Positions 1 through 7,201 of a DNA stretch of 14,262 nt are shown piece after piece. A model generated the notes under the pieces. That model was not told where the DNA came from and ran no database searches. It saw only the letters and a program-made list of their open reading frames with translations. Positions within the stretch are counted from its first letter, which is position 1; every line of letters starts with the position of its first letter. The stretch covers positions 1 through 14,262 of the forward strand of contig DAOWIM010000018.1 in NCBI GenBank assembly GCA_030640905.1. The letters run 5' to 3'. This stretch comes from a bacterium. GTDB lineage: Bacteria; Zixibacteria; MSB-5A5; GN15; FEB-12. The translations under genes were made by a program, and so were the position numbers.

Positions 1-612
1 CGTTTCGACCCTGACAAACCGACTCATCGAAAACTGCTCGAATCCAGCAAAATTGCGATGGAACGAGCCGAGGCACTCAGGCATGATCTACTGTCCTCCG
101 CGCGCGCCTCGCAGATGAAACTAAATGTGGCGATAGAAGATGTTGATCTCAAAGCGGTTGTTACCGATGCCTGTATAATGGCGCAGGCAGGTGCCGATGA
201 AAATGGTATCACCGTTCTCTACCGCCTTCCCTCCGATTCGGTAACTGTCAAGGGGGATCGCCTGCTTCTGGGACGTATCCTCGACAACTTGATCTATAAT
301 GCAACGCGACACACTCCGTCCGGTGGAGAGGTCAATGTTGAGGTTATACAGAAGAAAACCACTGCTGAGATCGTCGTTTCCGACGGAGGCACCGGATTTG
401 GCGAGGAAGTAGATCCGGAACAGTTATTTGAATTATATAACCAGGCCGATTACAGGTCCCGTGGCTTGACCCGGGGCGTTGGAATCGGACTATATTTTTG
501 CCGACTGGCAATTACCGAAATGAATGGGTCAATCAAAGCCGAAAACAGCAAGAATAGTGGAGCTGTGTTCCGGTGTCATCTACCAATTGGGGGAATCCCA
601 GATGAACAATGA
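1..612 (+). CDS. Sensor histidine kinase, C-terminal part (5' end outside window)
   Basis: The reading frame is open from base 1, so this is the last 203 residues of a longer protein; the ATG at 58 is internal. Visible parts are the tail of the dimerisation helices (residues about 10-40) and a complete HATPase_c ATP-binding domain (about 60-197). The N-box lies near residues 95-105 (DNLIYNATRHTP), the G1 box DGGTGFG at 128-134 and the G2 box GVGIGLYFC at 159-167. The phosphoacceptor histidine and any sensor domains lie left of the window. The role is ATP-dependent autophosphorylation and transfer to a response-regulator receiver domain. The stop codon overlaps the start of the next gene, a CheW-REC protein, by 11 bases. 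That suggests translational coupling, and the REC domain of that protein is a plausible phosphotransfer partner, which is inference. Family assignment is secure; input signal and target are not visible. Confidence 0.93.
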   Translation, partial: RFDPDKPTHRKLLESSKIAMERAEALRHDLLSSARASQMKLNVAIEDVDLKAVVTDACIMAQAGADENGITVLYRLPSDSVTVKGDRLLLGRILDNLIYNATRHTPSGGEVNVEVIQKKTTAEIVVSDGGTGFGEEVDPEQLFELYNQADYRSRGLTRGVGIGLYFCRLAITEMNGSIKAENSKNSGAVFRCHLPIGGIPDEQ

Positions 613-1558
613 AGCTGAATCATATCTGAAAAGCGGGTCAAACGAAGTCCGTATCCTGGAGTACAGGGTCTCGGGCATAAGCTTTGGCATCAACATCCTG
701 AAGGTCAACAAGATTGTTGCTGACCTGCATCTGCAAACGAACGTCCCGGAATCTCACGCTTCGGTGAGAGGCATTTTCGAGGACCGCGGCCTGATCATTC
801 CGATAATTGACATGGCTCACTTCCTCGGGCTACCGCCGGTGGACACCAACCAGCACAACAAGGTAATCATCACCGAGTTCTTTGAAGTCTCCGCCGGTTT
901 CATGGCCGAGCGTGTTGAATGGATACATCATTTCAAGTGGGAAGATGTCATTGATGCCAACGACGTGATGGGCAAATTTGATAATCGTTTTGTCCTAGGG
1001 ATGGTCAAACCGACCGAGGACCACATTATTTCGCTGCTCGATTACGAAGCAATTATCCTCGACCTTAGCCCCAAACTTCGCCTGAGACAAAAAGCCGCAA
1101 CGGCGCATATCGAATTCGACGGCGGCGGACGCAAAATCCTCGTGGCGGAAGACTCAGCTTCGGTACGGGCAATGCTGGTTGCGGAACTGAGTGAATTTGG
1201 GTTTGAAGTTGACGCTGTTGGCGACGGCAAAGAAGCCCTCAAGCGTCTCAAAGATGGCAACAGTTATTTTATGGTGCTCTCCGATATCGAGATGCCACAG
1301 ATGGACGGCCTGGCCCTTCTGGCAACAATCCGCGATAACAACGCCGGTTGCGACCCCAACATCCCGGTAGTTGTCTATTCATCGATTGGCGACATGGGCA
1401 TGAAAAAACGAGCAGAGTTTCTCAGAGCTAACGCCCACGTCACCAAGCTGAATATTCCCGAATTACTGGAAAAGGTTCGGGAGTTGGCCGACAAAGAGAT
1501 CGTAGCGCCGAAAAAGACCGGAAAGCGGAAAACAAAGAAACTCGAACCAGTCGGGTAA
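602..1558 (+). CDS. cheV: CheV-type chemotaxis coupling protein (CheW domain + receiver domain)
   Basis: 318 residues from the ATG at 602, which overlaps the preceding kinase by 11 bases and follows a G-rich stretch (TTGGGGGAAT). An in-frame ATG at 524 would overlap the kinase by 89 bases and add a tail unlike CheW, so 602 is preferred. Residues about 15-155 form a CheW domain (SFGINILKV, then VRGIFEDRGLIIPIID in place of the usual NLRG-type strand). A short linker leads to a receiver domain at 178-299 with acidic pair E183/D184, phosphoacceptor D228 (SDIEMPQMDG), S260/S261 and the conserved K282. A lysine-rich tail (304-313) ends the protein. CheV proteins bridge chemoreceptors and CheA, and phosphorylation of the REC domain tunes the coupling, often in adaptation. 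Known CheV is phosphorylated by CheA; adjacency to a non-CheA kinase raises the alternative that this one is served by that kinase. Confidence 0.88.
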   Translation: MNNEAESYLKSGSNEVRILEYRVSGISFGINILKVNKIVADLHLQTNVPESHASVRGIFEDRGLIIPIIDMAHFLGLPPVDTNQHNKVIITEFFEVSAGFMAERVEWIHHFKWEDVIDANDVMGKFDNRFVLGMVKPTEDHIISLLDYEAIILDLSPKLRLRQKAATAHIEFDGGGRKILVAEDSASVRAMLVAELSEFGFEVDAVGDGKEALKRLKDGNSYFMVLSDIEMPQMDGLALLATIRDNNAGCDPNIPVVVYSSIGDMGMKKRAEFLRANAHVTKLNIPELLEKVRELADKEIVAPKKTGKRKTKKLEPVG

Positions 1559-1586
1559 CTCCGACCGGCCCCACAACCGGACATAG

Positions 1587-1612
1587 AAAAGGCAGGGCAC
1601 TTGACCCTGCCT
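1587..1612 (-). terminator. Rho-independent terminator, best on the minus strand, possibly bidirectional
   Basis: An 8-bp perfect stem (AGGCAGGG at 1590-1597 with CCCTGCCT at 1605-1612) has a 7-base loop. Read on the minus strand it is followed by TTTTCTATG, so it fits termination of the DUF4097 gene whose stop lies at 1648. It also sits 30 bases after the cheV stop and may stop plus-strand transcripts, although no T-run follows in that direction. Confidence 0.72.
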
Positions 1613-1647
1613 CATTACGCATCTATAGTCAATTGCTGATCGAACGA

Positions 1648-2559
1648 CTACCCTTCTTCAAGCGAAATCCTGCCACTCGCAGTACTGAGCAGAATCTCCG
1701 GAGTGTCCTTGCCTCTGGTGAAAACCTTCTTCACGTATCGCTCACCGTGACGCCGGAACGTTTCCTCATCGTCAAAATCAATCGGTGAATCGATCCGTCC
1801 ATGCCGCTTACGGCTGGTAAACTCGAAATATCCTTCAATCGGGTGACCATCATAGTCAAGCACCACACTACCGGAAGCGGTCGAAACTGAGAGGTCTTCG
1901 GTCAGACTCGCGCCGAGAATGACCTGAACGTCACCTGAGGCCGAGGAAAAATGGCTGGCATGCTCCAGAATTACACCTCTGACATCGATCTCTCCGGAAG
2001 CCACATCGACCTCAAACTCACCCCTGCAATTTTCTGTCTCGATATCGCCCGAAGCTGAGTTCAGGTTGAAGTCGCCGGTACAATCGATAAGTTCCATATC
2101 ACCTGAGGCCGTATTGAAATCGAACTCTCCACTACACTTCTCAACTCTGATATCGCCGGAAGCGGTACTGGCTTCAAACTCACCGTTCATCTCCTCAATA
2201 ACAAGATCCCCCGATGCAGTCTCAAACCGGATTTCCGTACCTTCGGGGATAGCAACAATCCACTCGGTCCGACCGCTCGATGATCCATGAAACCGTTCTG
2301 ACAACCGCAGCGAATTTGCCCGCTCCTTGATTATCGGCTCGAACGAATCGGATGGACGCACCGATGCAAACACCTGAACTTCGATTTTACCGGACGTGCT
2401 TTTGGTAATCGTGCAATCGCCGCTGACGGTCTCGATCCTGACCATCTTCTTAGCGTCATACGTCTCCGACAGCTCTTCCCCGCGCCGCGCCTGCACTGTC
2501 AACGACAGCATGACCATGATGGCCACAGCCACCACCGCAATTTTCCCATACACCTTCAT
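1648..2559 (-). CDS. Secreted DUF4097-type beta-solenoid repeat protein
   Basis: 303 residues. The frame is open further upstream, but the ATG at 2559 is chosen because GGAGG sits 5 bases before it and a clean signal peptide follows (MKVYGKIAVV, hydrophobic to about residue 23, AlaX-type cleavage near QA|RR). The mature protein is built of short strands with the motif ASGD/ASGE. Its glycine falls at residues 117, 135, 153, 171 and 189, an exact 18-residue period, then at 209, 230 and 295. This is the signature of DUF4097/DUF4098-type putative adhesin or head-domain proteins, predicted to fold as a right-handed beta-solenoid. Cysteines occupy the same repeat position at 142, 160 and 178. It is likely periplasmic or surface-exposed; no membrane anchor, lipobox or sorting domain is seen. 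Divergent from the chemoreceptor; its function is not known. Confidence 0.82.
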   Translation of the reverse strand: MKVYGKIAVVAVAIMVMLSLTVQARRGEELSETYDAKKMVRIETVSGDCTITKSTSGKIEVQVFASVRPSDSFEPIIKERANSLRLSERFHGSSSGRTEWIVAIPEGTEIRFETASGDLVIEEMNGEFEASTASGDIRVEKCSGEFDFNTASGDMELIDCTGDFNLNSASGDIETENCRGEFEVDVASGEIDVRGVILEHASHFSSASGDVQVILGASLTEDLSVSTASGSVVLDYDGHPIEGYFEFTSRKRHGRIDSPIDFDDEETFRRHGERYVKKVFTRGKDTPEILLSTASGRISLEEG

Positions 2560-3021
2560 ACGCTCCTCCGTTTGATTCTGCTTATTCATATTGGAGTGTA
2601 CGAGCCGGAGCCAATGAAGTTGCAGCAACCGAAATTGAAGCTAATTATTGCGCCCCAACAAACTTAACCAACAGTCCCCCTGACGGTTAGGCGATATCTC
2701 GGCATTATTGGGATGGTATAATTTCGATATACCAAATATATACCATAATAATCTCTTGATCGCGGTGAGTTAGGGGCCGATTAAGTTTGATTAAAGAAAC
2801 AAAGGGAACCACAAATTACATGAGAGACAAGAATAGAAATATCGGGGGAAAGAAATATACAAAAATACAAATTGAATTATAAGATAAATAGCGAACAGGG
2901 AGCATCGGTGGACAACAATGAGTTCCTGATGAACTTCCAGGTTGCATTTTAAGAAGGAGGAAGGACGCACGGGCAAATTAACATCTAAGCTGAAACAAAC
3001 TGAATTAGAAGGAGCAAAATC
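2560..3021. other. Divergent intergenic region between DUF4097 gene and chemoreceptor
   Basis: 462 bases with no convincing gene. The long antisense frame across 2791-3252 is a shadow that runs into the receptor gene. The region is AT-rich, holds the TGGTATA/TATACCA cluster at 2714-2745 and, at its right end, the receptor's Shine-Dalgarno AGAAGGAG (3007-3014, 7 bases before the ATG). A TATAAT falls at 2717-2722 but lacks a -35 box at a proper distance. A GCCGATTA at 2776-2783 resembles a flagellar sigma-28 -10 box but has no TAAA 15 bases upstream. The actual promoters remain undetermined. Confidence 0.6.
2714..2745. promoter_or_regulatory. Operator-like cluster of three TATACCA heptamers
   Basis: TGGTATA at 2714-2720 and TATACCA at 2728-2734 form a perfect 7-bp inverted repeat with a 7-base spacer. 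A third copy, TATACCA, lies at 2739-2745 in direct orientation 11 bases on, about one helical turn. The cluster overlaps a TATAAT hexamer (2717-2722) and lies between divergent genes, as operators for dimeric regulators often do. The base pattern is directly visible; the regulatory role is inference, and the AT-rich context makes chance possible. Confidence 0.4.
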
Positions 3022-5112
3022 ATGAGTTGGAAGAACCTCAAAATCGCCAAGAAGTTGTACATCGGCTTCGGAATCGTATTGATCCTGGCCATGGCCATTG
3101 GTTACGTGGCCTGGGATGGTTTGAATACTGTTCAGCAGAAGGTCACGAATGCTGATGACGCCAACCGGCTCATCAAGTGGGCCAAGGATTGCCGTCAACA
3201 GGAAAAGAACTACATCATGCGCGGCGACCAGAAATATGTTGATCAAGTACATGAAACAGTTGACAAGATGTACGCGCAGGCAGATGAAACAAAAGCCCGT
3301 TTCATGCGCCAGGAAGATATCGCAGCCATAGAAGAGTCACGTGGCTATACCAAGGATTACCTCGCGGCATTTGACGACTGGGTATCAATACATCACGACG
3401 CGGAAATCGCCCTGGAGAACATGGTGGCGGCGGCGCGAATAGTCAATAAAGAAGCTGGTGCGCTCAGGGAGGGGCAGAAACAAAAAATGGAGGAGGAGTT
3501 CACCCAGGGTGTGGTCCATGCCAAGCTTGCTGAACGCTGGGGCAAGGCTGACGATGCCAATCGCCTGATCAGATACATGTTAGAAACCCGACAGGCAGAA
3601 AAAAACTGGATCATACGTAAGAACGATGAATATGCAGAAACAGTCTTAACTACGATTGATGGATTTGTCGAACAGTGTGAGAAAACCAGGTCTAAAATGA
3701 AACAGCAATTAAACCTGGATCAGATTGATGCCATCATTGCGGCGGTGCGCGATTACGAAAGCGGGTTCAATACATATCGCAGTCTCCATGGAGAGCAGCT
3801 TAAGGCCGATGAGGCCATGGTGGCAGCGGGCCGGGAGGCTGTCAGCACTCTTGATGATCTGCGTTCAGAACAAAGAGACCAGATGTTAGCCGCTCAGGCT
3901 TCAGCTATTACTTTGGCCATCGCATTTGTCACCGGTGCCATCCTTCTGGGAGCTTTCATAGCCTTTATTATCGCCCGTGGTATTTCCAATCCGGTTTCAC
4001 GCATGGCGTTTGTTGCCCAGGAAATTGCAACAGGCGATATCGAGCACACGATCGAGCTTGAGTCACAAGATGAAATCGGAAAACTGGCTGAAGCTTTCCG
4101 ACGGCTTATCGATTACATGAAAGAGCTGGCGGGAGCGGCGGAGTCGATTGCTAAAAACGACCTCACCATTACAGTTGAGCCAAAATCTGAGAAGGATGTG
4201 CTGGGCAACTCCTTCAGCACTATGGTTACCAACCTCGTAACCATGGTCAAACAACTCGGCAATAGCTCCACTGAAGTGGCATCTGCTGCAACAGAGATTT
4301 CTTCTGCTGCTGAGCAGATTTCCAGAGGAGCTCAAAACCAGGAACAGCAGGTAACCCAGGTTTCAGCAGCGGTAGAGGAGATGACAGCAACAATCGTCGA
4401 ATCATCCAAAAATGCCGGTGAAGCCAATGAGGGATCAAGAGCTGCCTCCGATACAGCAACCAACGGTGGTCAGGTGGTTCAGGAAACTATCGAAGGGATG
4501 AACAGAATCTCTTCTGTTGTTCGCGAATCAGCTGAGAACATCGACAAGCTGGCGACATCTGCTGATCAAATCGGCGAAATCATCGGCGTGATTGATGATG
4601 TTGCTGACCAAACCAACCTTCTTGCTCTTAATGCTGCTATTGAAGCGGCGCGGGCAGGAGAACAGGGTCGCGGTTTCGCAGTGGTTGCTGATGAGGTCCG
4701 GAAACTCGCCGAGAGGACCGGTCAGGCTACTAAGGAAATAACCGTAATGATTAAGGGCATCCAGCAGGGAACGAAGGAAGCTGTAAGTTCAATGGGGGCC
4801 GGCACCAAGGAAGTCGATAGTGGGCGTGAGCTTGCGGACAAAGCCGGTACCAGCCTTTCTGAAGTTGTGAATGGTTCACAGCGGGTTATGGATATGATCC
4901 AGCAAATAGCAACCGCCACAGAGGAACAGTCGGCGGCTGCCGAACAGATCGCCAGAAATATTGAACAGGTTTCCGCTGCGACTAAGGAATCAGCGGCAGG
5001 AGCTGGTCAAGCGGCAACTGCGGCTGAAGAACTGAGCCGCAATGCTGACGGACTCCAGGAGATTGTCGGACGGTTCAAAACTTCTAAAGACACACAGGAG
5101 ATAACTGCTTAG
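3022..5112 (+). CDS. Methyl-accepting chemotaxis protein with helical bimodular-like sensor domain
   Basis: 696 residues; start set by AGAAGGAG 7 bases upstream. Order: short cytoplasmic N-terminus, TM1 (about 13-31), a long helical periplasmic region (32-290), TM2 (293-317), HAMP (about 319-371, with proline P324), a second HAMP-like stretch, then the methyl-accepting coiled coil. The hairpin tip that contacts CheA and CheW is at 529-566 ([20 protein letters not shown], then [18 protein letters not shown]). The periplasmic region contains one motif twice: [10 protein letters not shown]...R..EKNYIMR at 44-67 and [10 protein letters not shown]...R..EKNWIIR at 176-199. This matches the two stacked four-helix modules of HBM (McpS-type) sensors, which in characterised cases bind small carboxylates such as TCA-cycle acids and acetate. 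The ligand here is unknown. No C-terminal pentapeptide for CheR/CheB tethering is present. CheW follows 51 bases downstream. Confidence 0.95.
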   Translation: MSWKNLKIAKKLYIGFGIVLILAMAIGYVAWDGLNTVQQKVTNADDANRLIKWAKDCRQQEKNYIMRGDQKYVDQVHETVDKMYAQADETKARFMRQEDIAAIEESRGYTKDYLAAFDDWVSIHHDAEIALENMVAAARIVNKEAGALREGQKQKMEEEFTQGVVHAKLAERWGKADDANRLIRYMLETRQAEKNWIIRKNDEYAETVLTTIDGFVEQCEKTRSKMKQQLNLDQIDAIIAAVRDYESGFNTYRSLHGEQLKADEAMVAAGREAVSTLDDLRSEQRDQMLAAQASAITLAIAFVTGAILLGAFIAFIIARGISNPVSRMAFVAQEIATGDIEHTIELESQDEIGKLAEAFRRLIDYMKELAGAAESIAKNDLTITVEPKSEKDVLGNSFSTMVTNLVTMVKQLGNSSTEVASAATEISSAAEQISRGAQNQEQQVTQVSAAVEEMTATIVESSKNAGEANEGSRAASDTATNGGQVVQETIEGMNRISSVVRESAENIDKLATSADQIGEIIGVIDDVADQTNLLALNAAIEAARAGEQGRGFAVVADEVRKLAERTGQATKEITVMIKGIQQGTKEAVSSMGAGTKEVDSGRELADKAGTSLSEVVNGSQRVMDMIQQIATATEEQSAAAEQIARNIEQVSAATKESAAGAGQAATAAEELSRNADGLQEIVGRFKTSKDTQEITA

Positions 5113-5121
5113 GCAGCAGCG

Positions 5122-5145
5122 TAATTCTATGAGTACTCAGAATTA
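5122..5145 (+). promoter_or_regulatory. Inverted repeat between chemoreceptor and cheW genes
   Basis: TAATTCT (5122-5128) and AGAATTA (5139-5145) are perfect complements. The 10-base loop contains the palindrome GAGTACTC (5131-5138). It lies 10-33 bases after the receptor stop and just before the cheW Shine-Dalgarno, followed by TTTCGG rather than a full T-run. It could be a weak attenuator or mRNA-processing hairpin that sets the receptor-to-adaptor ratio, or an operator. The symmetry is directly visible; any function is inference. Confidence 0.35.
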
Positions 5146-5163
5146 TTTCGGAGGATTTAAGAT

Positions 5164-5661
5164 ATGGATATAGTAGAAGCAACTTCTAATGGAAGCCTGG
5201 GCGATCTTGTTCAACTTGTTTCCTTTTGCCTTGGGAATGAGGAGTTTGGAATAGACATCCTCAAGGTTCAGGAGATAAATCGGATGGTCGAGATCACCAA
5301 GGTTCCTGAGGCACCGCATTATTGTGAAGGTGTGATCAACCTGCGAGGCAAGGTTATTCCGGTTATCAATCTCCGGACGAAGTTTAGCCTCGACCCGAAG
5401 GAGTGGGATAAGTCTACCAGGATACTTGTATGCGATGTTAATGGTCATGTGATTGGCATGATTGTCGATTCGGTTGAAGAGGTTATCAAGATACCTAATT
5501 CTACAATCGAGCCTGCACCTGATATTGTAACTACAGTCAATTCCGACTATATCAATGGTATCGCTAAACAGGAAGAGAAACTGTTGATATTCCTTGATGT
5601 TGGAAAGATTGCTGGCGAAATCAGCCAAATGGCTGAACAACCAGAAAAGCAACTCGCCTGA
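5164..5661 (+). CDS. cheW: CheW chemotaxis adaptor protein
   Basis: 165 residues, the usual single-domain CheW length. Start set by GGAGG at 5150-5154, nine bases before the ATG. The domain spans about residues 15-152. The signature GVINLRGKVIPVINLR lies at 56-71, with the arginine of NLRG (R61) at the position that contacts receptor and kinase. The first strand motif (FGIDILKVQEI) and the second sub-barrel strand (LIFLDVGKI, 141-149) are intact. CheW bridges the receptor tip and the P5 domain of CheA. It is cotranscribed with, or closely follows, the chemoreceptor and ends in a strong terminator. CheA is not in this window. Confidence 0.95.
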   Translation: MDIVEATSNGSLGDLVQLVSFCLGNEEFGIDILKVQEINRMVEITKVPEAPHYCEGVINLRGKVIPVINLRTKFSLDPKEWDKSTRILVCDVNGHVIGMIVDSVEEVIKIPNSTIEPAPDIVTTVNSDYINGIAKQEEKLLIFLDVGKIAGEISQMAEQPEKQLA

Positions 5662-5701
5662 TGGCGGGTAACAACTGAGGTTCTTGAACGCCTCTCTTTC
5701 G

Positions 5702-5741
5702 AGGGCGCGCCTGTCTATAAAATGACTCGCGCGCCCTTTTT
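5702..5741 (+). terminator. Rho-independent terminator after cheW
   Basis: AGGGCGCGC (5702-5710) pairs perfectly with GCGCGCCCT (5729-5737), a 9-bp GC-rich stem with an 18-base loop, followed by a run of T (5737-5741). It lies about 40 bases after the cheW stop and closes the chemotaxis unit. Confidence 0.88.
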
Positions 5742-5849
5742 ATATCTGAAACTAAATCGCCTGTGATTTGATCAACGCAATAGCCGAACCGACCATCGGT
5801 TCAAAAGCCCGATCAGCCACCCAAGTGCCCCTCCCATCTGCGGATCCTA

Positions 5850-5880
5850 TCAAGGCCAAACGAGTTTGACCTTGCCACCC
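5850..5880 (+). repeat. Dispersed 31-base repeat, copy A
   Basis: Begins TCAAGGCCAAAC and ends TTGACCTTGCCACCC. It is identical to copy C (7870-7900) and differs from copy B (7146-7176) at one base, G for A after CCAAAC. Internally, CAAGGCCAAAC and GTTTGACCTTG are near-complements (one mismatch) around a 2-base centre, so each copy can form a short hairpin. This copy is the left border of the accessory block, 189 bases after the cheW stop and beyond its terminator. Confidence 0.85.
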
Positions 5881-5960
5881 GTGCGCGGTTGAAGATGCGC
5901 TACTCATTAGGCAAATGGGTTCGTTTTGCGAATTTCGGGTTTGGGAGAGGTGAGTTGATA

Positions 5961-6170
5961 GTCTTTTTGGGTGGCGTAGCCACTTCTAGACCGGCATTGC
6001 CGGCCACAACGTGGCTTTTTTGTGGGCGGGGCACCACTCTTAACTTTTTCAATGGCCATAACGGATTTGTCCTTTGCCTAAGTGGGTGGTCACGTTATCA
6101 GAAGTGGTTTGGTACTGATTTTGGCCACATAGTGGCTGCTTGGCCACATAGTGGCTTTTTCCGCTTCGCG
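5961..6170 (+). repeat. Hairpin-dense non-coding stretch with GCCAC/GTGGC inverted repeats
   Basis: Four short hairpins share arms GCCAC/GTGGC: GTGGC-gta-GCCAC (5971-5983), GCCAC-aac-GTGGC followed by six T (6004-6021), and two tandem copies of TTGGCCACATAGTGGCT (6121-6137 and 6140-6156, period 19), the second followed by TTTTT. CCGC-ttc-GCGG follows at 6160-6170. Open frames cross this stretch, but translation is rich in G, W and R with no domain. It lies in the 434 bases between repeat copy A and the TTG start at 6315. Roles could be stacked terminators or a decayed repetitive element. I see nothing further in 6171-6300 except an unremarkable GC-rich segment. Confidence 0.6.
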
Positions 6171-6314
6171 GTGTCTTTGTGTGCGATGGGCGGCGGGGTA
6201 GCAAGATCGCATCCGCACGCCTCGGCGCATCTTCGACCGCGGCGGACTGCCCTACATTACTACCTCCCTGGCACCCATGATCCAAAGCTAAACTTTTTGC
6301 TGGAGGTCAGCAAT

Positions 6315-7094
6315 TTGAAGTCCTATATTGACACAAGACAAAGTAATTCTCAAGCGGGACTGAATTCAATGAACGTTGATTGGCAAATTCGGCCAGAGCA
6401 GTCAAAGATATGGCCATTGGGGCTGCTTCAGTTGATTTTCACTCTAATCGGCTGGGGCGCTGGTCTTGTGGTCTTCTTGTTTACCAAAGGGACTTCCATT
6501 CCCATGTGGTTTCGTAATATACTCATAGGTTTTATTGTCTGCACTTTTGGGGTAACTCTCGTGTTGGGAATCATTCCGGCCTCAAGACTACTCAAGAGTT
6601 GGGTGGACTCGGCAAGGAAGAAAAGACAACAACAACGAAGTCTTATGAAACTGGCTGAGGTTGTGCAGGAGTCTCATCATTTTTTTGCCCCCCATCAGAC
6701 CAATTCCCTCTTGAATTACGTGAACTCGCTAAGCCATACACTGGTTCAGGACCAGGCTCTGCATCCGCATATCAAGAGTCTATCGGAACGTCTGCAAATC
6801 CTATCTGATTGGCATGGGACTTTGTTCACACTCGCAGAATCTGGATTCAAACAGAAGATATTATTTCACAAGATAGTCAGCGACATAACAAGGTTCTACT
6901 ATGATTTAGCGAACATCGTCCGTGAGTTGGCAAACACAAAGTTACCCGAGGAAGGTCCCATTAGTGCCCACGATGATCAACGGCGGATGATCAAAGACAA
7001 ATACAATCAGCATATTGAGCGCCTAGAGCAGGTCCTGGAGGCAATAAACAAAGTTAATCCAGAATTCCAAACCGGGAATTTTCATCGTTTCTGA
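6315..7094 (+). CDS. Unknown two-TM inner-membrane protein with long helical cytoplasmic tail (TTG start)
   Basis: 259 residues from the TTG at 6315. This start is chosen because a textbook GGAGGT lies 7 bases upstream (6302-6307). The frame stays open back to 5889, but that part crosses the hairpin-dense non-coding stretch and is not protein-like. The ATG at 6369 is possible but has only a weak GCGGGA. Two hydrophobic segments at about 34-57 and 66-89 are separated by a short loop. A positive cluster follows (RKKRQQQR, 101-108), predicting both termini in the cytoplasm. Residues 90-259 look entirely helical and polar, ending in a likely coiled coil (223-247). I recognise no family. Codon use is AT-richer than in the chemotaxis genes, and the gene lies between repeat copies A and B, with B starting 52 bases after its stop. 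Confidence 0.72.
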   Translation: MKSYIDTRQSNSQAGLNSMNVDWQIRPEQSKIWPLGLLQLIFTLIGWGAGLVVFLFTKGTSIPMWFRNILIGFIVCTFGVTLVLGIIPASRLLKSWVDSARKKRQQQRSLMKLAEVVQESHHFFAPHQTNSLLNYVNSLSHTLVQDQALHPHIKSLSERLQILSDWHGTLFTLAESGFKQKILFHKIVSDITRFYYDLANIVRELANTKLPEEGPISAHDDQRRMIKDKYNQHIERLEQVLEAINKVNPEFQTGNFHRF

Positions 7095-7120
7095 CTCCCA
7101 CTCCAGCCCGTCCACCAGCC

Positions 7121-7176
7121 TCACACCTGTTCGAGGGTGATCGTGTCAAGGCCAAACAAGTTTGACCTTGCCACCC
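7121..7176 (+). repeat. Dispersed repeat, copy B, with degenerate left arm
   Basis: The conserved 31-base core is 7146-7176 (one difference from copies A and C). The 25 bases before it resemble the same stretch of copy C, including CTGTTCGAGGGTGAT against TTGTTTGGGTGTGAT. That left part can pair imperfectly with the core (10 of 14 positions), so this looks like a decayed version of the long hairpin seen in copy C. It separates the two orphan genes: 52 bases after the stop of the first core-to-stop, and 25 bases before the GTG start of the second. Confidence 0.75.
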
Positions 7177-7201
7177 GTCCGATATCAAGAGGGAGACAAC
7201 A

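Noticed and set aside
524..601. Upstream ATG for the CheV gene
   Set aside because: It would overlap the kinase gene by 89 bases, has no ribosome-binding site, and adds residues unlike CheW N-termini. The ATG at 602 fits better.
1547..1580. GTCGG/CCGAC and CCGG short palindromes after cheV as a plus-strand terminator
   Set aside because: The stems are five bases or fewer and overlap the stop codon, with no T-run; the 1590-1612 stem is much stronger.
2776..2783. Sigma-28 flagellar/chemotaxis promoter (GCCGATTA)
   Set aside because: The -10-like sequence has no TAAA box at 15 bases upstream, so it is not counted as a promoter.
2791..3252. 153-residue antisense ORF
   Set aside because: It runs antisense into the start of the chemoreceptor gene, has no ribosome-binding site that stands out and no recognisable protein features.
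5889..6314. N-terminal 142 codons of the long open frame as real protein sequence
   Set aside because: It translates palindromic, repeat-containing DNA with no domain or signal, whereas GGAGGT plus TTG at 6315 gives a well-formed start.
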